This document shows, in pieces, positions 54,294-59,221 of a DNA stretch of 59,221 nt (its first letter is position 1; each line of letters begins with the position of its first letter). The DNA comes from Chitinophagaceae bacterium (GTDB taxonomy: Bacteria > Bacteroidota > Bacteroidia > Chitinophagales > Chitinophagaceae). Position numbers and translations under genes: made by a program. The notes beneath the pieces are model-generated. The model was not told where the DNA came from. It was given only the letters and a program-made list of their open reading frames with translations, and made no database searches. The DNA is taken from contig CANFKE010000027.1 of assembly GCA_947447465.1 (NCBI GenBank), positions 1 through 59,221 of the forward strand, written 5' to 3'.

Positions 54294-54842
54294 ATGAAAC
54301 AACACTATCTGGTACCTCAGCAACACAAAGGATTATCGAAAGACTTGGAATACAGGGTTGTAGCCGAGTCGGATGAAGATGCAGATGACTGGTTTGTAGA
54401 TGCGAAAGACCGTATGCTGGATGTGAACGGCTGGCCCGGATATGTAGCTGATGCGGGCGTATCGTTATTGCTGACCGACAGCAATGGCAAGCCGGTGAAA
54501 AGGCATGCAAGAGCAGGAGACCATATAAGGGTAGATACTGCAACAGGAGTGCAGGAATGGCTGCTGGTAGAATCGGTGGAATATGATGATTATCCCGATG
54601 ATAATAAAGAGACGATAGCCATAAGAGTACACCCCGTGGCCGCTCCAGTAGCCGGTAGTGTAGCAGTGGCGCACCTGCCGGATGAGCACGACTCAGCCAC
54701 CTTTGTTGTAGAGCGGAGTGGTATTCAGTTGAAAGCATCATACCACGGGCGCGCTGAAGATGCTGCCAATAGTAACGGAGCGGTATGGCAAGGGTGGAGT
54801 GAAGGGTATTGGGGGGCATTGATCAAACGGTTTTTACAGTAA
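54294..54842 (+). CDS. Hypothetical protein (182 aa)
   Basis: The 182-residue acidic protein starts MKQHYLVPQQHKGLSKDLEYRVV. It has DWFVDAKDRMLDVNGWPGYVADAGVSLLLTDSNGKPVKRHARAGDHIRVDTATGVQEWLLVESVEYDDYPDDNKETIAIRVHPV, a beta-rich region reminiscent of small sensor or regulatory beta-barrels, and a tryptophan-rich end (WQGWSEGYWGALIKRFL). No signal peptide or membrane helix. The family is not recognised; conserved-looking composition suggests a real gene. It is divergent from the FKBP gene. Confidence 0.75.
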   Translation: MKQHYLVPQQHKGLSKDLEYRVVAESDEDADDWFVDAKDRMLDVNGWPGYVADAGVSLLLTDSNGKPVKRHARAGDHIRVDTATGVQEWLLVESVEYDDYPDDNKETIAIRVHPVAAPVAGSVAVAHLPDEHDSATFVVERSGIQLKASYHGRAEDAANSNGAVWQGWSEGYWGALIKRFLQ

Positions 54843-54927
54843 ATGTTAAAGAATTACAAGCGACGAATATCATCTTTTATCTTGTTGCCGTTCCCTAACT
54901 TTGCGCCCTGTTATACAAAACATAAAG

Positions 54928-55806
54928 ATGAAGATCAGGAACATAGCCGCAGGTTTGCTCACCATGACTACTTTGTTGAGCCTCAGCGCATCGGCACAGA
55001 CAACCGACAAGCCGGCCAAGAAGAAAAAGCACAGAACAGGTTCGGTATATTTCAGTTGGGGATATAACTCTGAGTGGTACACCCGCAGCACCGTACACGT
55101 AACGCAGCGCGAACAGCAGAACGATTATGACTTTGTGCAGGTAAATGCGCATGACCATAAAGGCTGGAACGAAAAGAGCATTTTTAAGCAGCCTATTACC
55201 ATTCCTCAGTATAACTACAGGTTGGGCTATTACTTCAATGATAAGCAGGACCTGGCGTTTGAGATCAACTTTGATCATACTAAGTATATCATTGCCGATA
55301 ATCAATACATCCGTGTAAGAGGCATAAGGAATAATACGCCTATAGATCAGGATATATTGTTCTCTCAGCAGAACGGGTTTTACTACTTCCTGAACAATGG
55401 TGCTAATTTCCTGTTGTTCAACATTGTAAAGCGTTACGGTCTGTATCATACTGCCGACCGCAGCATAGCCATAGACCTTACGGGTAAGGCGGGTATCGGT
55501 CCAGTTATTCCGCATGTGGAGAATAAGTTGTTTGGTGCTATGAATGATATGGGTTTTCAGTTGGGCGGATGGAATACCGGATTGGAGACCGCGCTGCGTG
55601 TGACCGTGATGAAGTATGGCTTTCTGGAGTTCTCACAGAAGGTGGACTATGCACGTTACAGTCACCTGAAAGTTGCGGCCAATGGTACTGCCAAGCAGCA
55701 CTTCGGCACTTATGAGCTCATATTGAGTGCCGGCTTTATACTGCCTACATCCAAGCACAATCCATTATTTGAAAAGACACCTGTTGTAGCCCACCCGGCT
55801 CAATAG
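54928..55806 (+). CDS. Outer-membrane beta-barrel protein
   Basis: The start at 54928 gives a signal peptide (KIRNIAAGLLTMTTLLSLSASAQ) and 292 residues. A Lys-rich linker (TTDKPAKKKKHRTG) is followed by alternating hydrophobic/aromatic strands: SVYFSWGYNSEWYTRSTVHV, QYNYRLGYYFNDKQDLAFEINFDHTKY and HFGTYELILSAGFILP, with aromatic ends. This is the pattern of an 8- to 12-stranded outer-membrane barrel. No porin or enzyme motif was recognised. A terminator follows. Confidence 0.8.
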   Translation: MKIRNIAAGLLTMTTLLSLSASAQTTDKPAKKKKHRTGSVYFSWGYNSEWYTRSTVHVTQREQQNDYDFVQVNAHDHKGWNEKSIFKQPITIPQYNYRLGYYFNDKQDLAFEINFDHTKYIIADNQYIRVRGIRNNTPIDQDILFSQQNGFYYFLNNGANFLLFNIVKRYGLYHTADRSIAIDLTGKAGIGPVIPHVENKLFGAMNDMGFQLGGWNTGLETALRVTVMKYGFLEFSQKVDYARYSHLKVAANGTAKQHFGTYELILSAGFILPTSKHNPLFEKTPVVAHPAQ

Positions 55807-55827
55807 TACATCTTCAGATCAGATAAC

Positions 55828-55855
55828 AGCACTTGCCCCGGCAGGTGCTTTTTTT
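55828..55855 (+). terminator. Terminator after the barrel gene
   Basis: An 8-bp stem with one G-U pair, AGCACTTG (55828-55835) with CAGGTGCT (55842-55849), followed by a seven-base T run. Confidence 0.75.
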
Positions 55856-56300
55856 GTGCCTGTGGTAGAGAAAAAAGAGTGGCTTACGAGATGCGTAAGC
55901 CGTTTGTTTTGATGGTGGTAAGATAGATAAGGGACGGTTCAATCTCAAGATCAGCATATGATAACTGATAAATTCATCGGTGAGGGTGATAAATTCCATA
56001 CAATATTAGTGAAAGGGAAGGGTTTAAAATAGACAGCTCAACGGCTGTAACAGCACCTTGTTGCCTATACGGGTGACCGTTGTAGTGGGGTAATTATCTA
56101 TATTTTTTATTGTTGTTGTTAAAGTGGTAAGTAATCAATGAATTACAAAATAGCTATGGTTGATAATTAACCGGAAGTAAATGCGTGTAAACGAAGCGGG
56201 CAAGGCTTTTGCGGGCTACAATTAGAGAAACATTAACAATAACGTAACCCGCTATGGGCGGCCTTAAGTAACTGACAGTCATGCTGATGAGGTGTATCTG
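55856..56300. other. Gene-free spacer (445 bp)
   Basis: No credible gene is seen between the barrel gene and the MFS gene. A second stem-loop, GGCTTACG (55881-55888) with CGTAAGCC (55894-55901), is followed by GTTTGTTTTG and may be a backup terminator. The rest is AT-rich. Confidence 0.55.
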
Positions 56301-57683
56301 TTAGTGTACTATTTCGGCCAGAGCGCTATGCGCAGGCAATGAGCGGGAGCGCCTGGCATAGACTATAAGAAAGACAATGGCCATAGCGGCAAACAGGGTG
56401 AGCATACCCATAGGTGCTGCGCCGGTAAGGGCATTGGAAGGCATAAAGATGGTGATGAGCGGCAACCCTATACCACCACCAAAGAAGTAGGAGGTAGAAG
56501 TAAGGCTGGAACCTACGCCATAATGCTGTGCCGGCACCTGCTGCATAGACATGACCGAAAAGCCTGTGAAGCAGATAGTAATACCAAAGCCTGCTATAGC
56601 CGCCGCACCACACATGAGCAGAGGCAGGTAGTGGAGCTGCACCGCACCTATAAGCAATAGACTGCCAGCCAACATACAGCACATACCCAATATGGCTGTG
56701 CCCGTTACCTGCAGACGGGGCATAATATTAGGCACTACAAACCGCGCTACGGCAACCGACAGCAAACTATACGGCACCAGCATAATACCCGCCTTTACCG
56801 CGGTAAAGTGCATGTTGTCTTGCAGTATCATAGAGATGAGGAAGAGGTAGCCTGTGAAAATAGCTCCCAGCAGCAGGAACACTACATTGCCTGCTACAAG
56901 AGAGGGTATGCGGAAGAGGCTGAGATCTATCAGCGGTTCTTCTTTTTTGCTGAGCCTGCTGCGCAGCACTATGGCACACAGGGTAATAAGTATGGCCAGT
57001 GCTGCTATATACCACTTATTGGCGGCAGGTGCTGCCAGCAGTTGCACGCAAATGGTGAGCATGACCAAACCCGCTACCAGCAGGAAGCCCGAAAACAGAT
57101 CGGGGGTGCGGCGCTCTCTTGTTCGTGGTTCGGCATCCAACAGGGCATAGGCAAACAGGACTACCAAGGCAAGTATGGGCACATTGATAAAGAACACCCA
57201 TTGCCAACCCCAATAGCTGGTAATGATACCGCCAAGAGATAGTCCGCCACCAGAGCCTATGGCTGCAAATGAGCTGAAGATACCCATAGCGCGGCCCCGC
57301 TCCTGATGGTCGGTGAAGGTGTGGCTGATGATGGAAAATGCTGCCGGCATGACCATTGCCGCAGCAAGACCTTGTATGGCTCTGAATGTGAGCAGGCTGC
57401 CATAGGCGGGCGACAGACCTGCACCCAATGAGGTAAACAAAAATAAGGTGCTGCCCAGCAGGAACATTTTTTTACTACCATATACATCGGCCAGTTTACC
57501 GCCTATAATAAGAAAGCCGCCGTAAAATAATATGTAGAGCGATTGCAGCCATTGTACCCCAGCACCCGTTAATGAGAAGGCTTGTTGTATAGAAGGCAGC
57601 GCCAGGTTGATGATGGCAATATCCAGTGCCTCTACCAGTATGCCCATAGAGGCTATAATAAGGATGATGTTCTTTTTCTGCAT
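56301..57683 (-). CDS. MFS multidrug transporter (DHA2 family, 14 TM)
   Basis: The 460-residue protein has about 14 hydrophobic helices. The family signatures are the N-terminal VEALDIAIINLALPSIQQAF (motif D1-like), the loop GGKLADVYGSKKMFLLG (motif A) and RAIQGLAAAMVMPAAFSIISHTF (motif B/C). The length is that of the EmrB/QacA group, which export drugs using the proton gradient. There is no fused adaptor and no EmrA gene nearby. It is divergent from an Lrp/AsnC regulator with a dyad in between. Confidence 0.92.
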   Translation of the reverse strand: MQKKNIILIIASMGILVEALDIAIINLALPSIQQAFSLTGAGVQWLQSLYILFYGGFLIIGGKLADVYGSKKMFLLGSTLFLFTSLGAGLSPAYGSLLTFRAIQGLAAAMVMPAAFSIISHTFTDHQERGRAMGIFSSFAAIGSGGGLSLGGIITSYWGWQWVFFINVPILALVVLFAYALLDAEPRTRERRTPDLFSGFLLVAGLVMLTICVQLLAAPAANKWYIAALAILITLCAIVLRSRLSKKEEPLIDLSLFRIPSLVAGNVVFLLLGAIFTGYLFLISMILQDNMHFTAVKAGIMLVPYSLLSVAVARFVVPNIMPRLQVTGTAILGMCCMLAGSLLLIGAVQLHYLPLLMCGAAAIAGFGITICFTGFSVMSMQQVPAQHYGVGSSLTSTSYFFGGGIGLPLITIFMPSNALTGAAPMGMLTLFAAMAIVFLIVYARRSRSLPAHSALAEIVH

Positions 57684-57772
57684 GGTGTTCTTTTGATTTT
57701 ATGCTAACGACTGCTGATCATGTTATTTTCTACGAGCGATCATTTCGGGGCTTTTTCTCACTTTTGTCCTGT

Positions 57773-57838
57773 CAAAACTACTGTCAACTACACTGACGTA
57801 AATTAATATTGCATATTTTGGAACAAAATGTCAATATT
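57773..57838. promoter_or_regulatory. Candidate Lrp operator and MFS promoter
   Basis: A nested dyad lies at 57805-57838: outer arms AATATTG (57805-57811) and CAATATT (57832-57838), inner arms ATTTTG (57815-57820) and CAAAAT (57824-57829). A minus-strand -7 box TAGTTTTG (57780-57773) for the MFS gene is next to it. The dyad lies between the divergent MFS and Lrp genes, as expected for an autoregulated operator. Confidence 0.55.
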
Positions 57839-57884
57839 TGTGTATTCAAAAGAACAAATGCGCAATTAATACCACATCGATACC

Positions 57885-58367
57885 ATGACAACAGAACAAA
57901 GCGAAAAACCATTTACCGGCATTGATGCTAAAGACCTGGAGATACTGGCGCTGCTGCAGCAAAATGCCAAGCTGACCGTAAGGGAGATAGCTGCCAGGGT
58001 GCACCTGAGCCCCACGCCCACGCACGACCGTATAAAACGTATGGAGCAGGAAGGAGTGATACTGCAATATGGTGCGCTGGTGGACAATCGTAAGGTAGGG
58101 AAGGGCATAATGGTCATCTGCCATGTATCGCTCAAAGACCACAACAAGGCTGCCGCTCAGGCGTTTATTACCGGGGTAACGGAGCTGAAGGAAGTGATAG
58201 AGTGTTATAATATATCGGGCGACTTCGATTTTATGCTCAAGATCGTATCCTCATCTATGGAGAGCTTTCATAAGTTCTTTGTCAATGAACTTAGTGAGGT
58301 CCCCAACATCGGTCAGACCAAAAGTATCTTTGTGATGGATATTATTAAGCAGACGCATGTGGTTTAA
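57885..58367 (+). CDS. Lrp/AsnC-family transcriptional regulator
   Basis: The 160-residue protein has an N-terminal helix-turn-helix (DAKDLEILALLQQNAKLTVREIAARVHLSPTPTHDRIKRMEQEGVI) and a C-terminal RAM ligand-binding fold (GKGIMVICHVSLKDHNKAAAQAFITGVTELKEVIECYNISGDFDFMLKIVSSSMESFHKFFVNELSEVPNIGQTKSIFVMDIIK). Its N-terminal tail (MTTEQSEKPFTG) is longer than usual. It lies divergent from the MFS gene, which is its likely target, and upstream of the 179-bp repeat array. The ligand is unknown; amino acids are typical. Confidence 0.94.
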   Translation: MTTEQSEKPFTGIDAKDLEILALLQQNAKLTVREIAARVHLSPTPTHDRIKRMEQEGVILQYGALVDNRKVGKGIMVICHVSLKDHNKAAAQAFITGVTELKEVIECYNISGDFDFMLKIVSSSMESFHKFFVNELSEVPNIGQTKSIFVMDIIKQTHVV

Positions 58368-59221
58368 TTGTTTGAATCAGAATAGCCAGAATTTTAGAAT
58401 GGTCATAATTTCTTGTCTTTGTGGCAATGCCCGATGGAAAATGAAAAAGTAATCGGGCATGGGGTAGTTGTAATTGGTTGTTTTTCATGTGTTTGTGTTT
58501 TTTGGTCATGCCCGATCGTGCCCGATTTTTTTCTTGTTGGTTGTAATTGTCTGAATCAGAATAGCCAGAATTTTAGAATGGTCAGGATATCCAGTTTTTG
58601 CGGCAATGCCCGAAGGAAAAAGAAAAAGTAATCGGGCATGGGGTAGTTGTAATTGGTTGTTTTTCATGTATTTGTGTTTTTTGGTCATGCCCGATCGTGC
58701 CCGATTTTTTTCTTGTTGGGTGTAATTGTCTGAATCAGGATGTACAGGATTTTAGAATGGTCAGAATTTCTTGTCTTTGAGGTAATGCCCGATGGAAAAT
58801 GAAAAAGTAATCGGGCATGTGGTAGTTGTAATTTGTTGTTTTTCATGTGTTTGTGTTATTTGGTCATGCCCGATCGTGCCCGATTTTTTGCTTGTTGGGT
58901 GTAATTGTCTGAATCAGGATGTCCAGAATTTTAGAATGGTCATAATTTCTTGTCTTTGAGGTAATGCCCGATGGAAAATGAAAAAGTAATCGGGCATGAG
59001 GTAGTTGTAATTGGTTGTTTTTCATGTGGTTGTATTTTTTGGTCATGCCCGATTATGCCCGATTTTTTTCTTGTTGGGTGTAATTGTCTGAATCAGGATG
59101 TCCAGAATTTTAGAATGGTCAGAATTTCTTGTCTATGAGGTAATGCCCGATTGAAAATGAAAAAGTAATCGGGCATGGGGTAGTTGTAATTGGTTGTTTT
59201 TCATGTGTTTGTGTTTTTTGG
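58366..59221. repeat. Tandem array of 179-bp units (at least 4.8 copies, running off the window)
   Basis: The anchor gaatcag recurs at 58374, 58553, 58732, 58911 and 59090, always 179 bases apart, so the unit is 179 bp. Each unit has: a run of CAG/TAG-type 9-bp echoes after the anchor; GCCCGAT; the inverted block ATCGGGC; and CATGCCCGATCG followed by TGCCCGAT with a T tract. Because 179 is not a multiple of three, the small frames here are not protein repeats. Copies 3-5 share changes that copies 1-2 lack, so the array has grown locally. It begins immediately after the Lrp/AsnC gene. Confidence 0.92.

Noticed and set aside
54292..54819. 175-residue minus-strand frame
   Set aside because: Complement of the 182-residue gene; His/Leu/Pro-rich composition typical of a shadow frame.
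58413..59046. 60-73 residue frames within the 179-bp array
   Set aside because: They arise because each unit repeats in a shifted frame; 179 is not a multiple of three and the products have no coding signal.
58366..59221. CRISPR array
   Set aside because: The whole 179-bp unit is repeated, with no unique spacers, and no cas genes are near.

Overview
The window reads as ordinary chromosome of a Bacteroidota bacterium, most likely in or near the Chitinophagaceae. The reasons are two proteins ending in type IX secretion (T9SS) sorting domains, CarboxypepD_reg-type outer-membrane proteins, a LytS/LytTR pair whose kinase carries a propeller sensor, DUF6600 and DUF4369/TlpA proteins, ECF sigma factors, -7 boxes of the TAnnTTTG type, and few Shine-Dalgarno sequences. 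The assignment to family level is inference. No phage, integrase, transposase, rRNA or CRISPR array is visible.

Layout. 1-5.1 kb: the tail of a T9SS cargo gene, a Crp/Fnr regulator, two abutting photolyase/cryptochrome genes and a lipoprotein. 5.3-8.6 kb: tRNA-Arg(CCG), an ABC ATPase, a SurA-like foldase and a TPR protein. 8.7-21 kb: pfkA, then a nearly continuous haem block, with hemA-hemC-hemD-hemE-hemF-hemB-hemL on the minus strand and hemH and hemJ on the plus strand. Together these cover every step from glutamyl-tRNA to protohaem. A FrnE/DsbA-like gene, a YceI gene and a divergent HxlR regulator sit inside this block. 21-31 kb: small unknowns, pyrD, a TlpA-like thioredoxin, a methyltransferase, a NarL regulator, gpsA, an efflux adaptor and metG. 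31-39 kb: an outer-membrane receptor-like protein, an ECF sigma/cupin anti-sigma pair, a thioredoxin-domain protein and a parvulin foldase. 39.5-44 kb: gmhA-gmhB heptose genes, a DUF6600 protein, cutC and a glycosylasparaginase. 44.4-52.8 kb: a LytTR/LytS two-component pair, an NHL-repeat T9SS cargo protein, and an ECF sigma factor followed by a very long protein with an inner-membrane helix and an outer-membrane barrel. 52.8-59.2 kb: HEAT, FKBP and outer-membrane proteins, an MFS exporter divergent from an Lrp/AsnC regulator, and a 179-bp tandem repeat running off the window end.

How the genes fit together. The haem genes form one pathway, with tight overlaps between hemA, hemC and hemD. Envelope folding and redox is a second theme (SurA-like, PpiC, FKBP, TlpA and DsbA-like proteins). 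Signal transduction across the envelope is a third (two ECF systems, LytS/LytTR, orphan NarL).

The strongest candidates for something not fully described are: the sigma plus trans-envelope barrel pair at 49968-52781; the 179-bp array with four interacting GCCCGAT blocks per unit; the alternating CTATAC/GTATAG operator between yceI and hxlR; the cysteine-rich insertion in ferrochelatase; and the paired hairpins at 48274-48318 that show a compensatory base change. All functional assignments come from reading motifs by eye; no database search was run.
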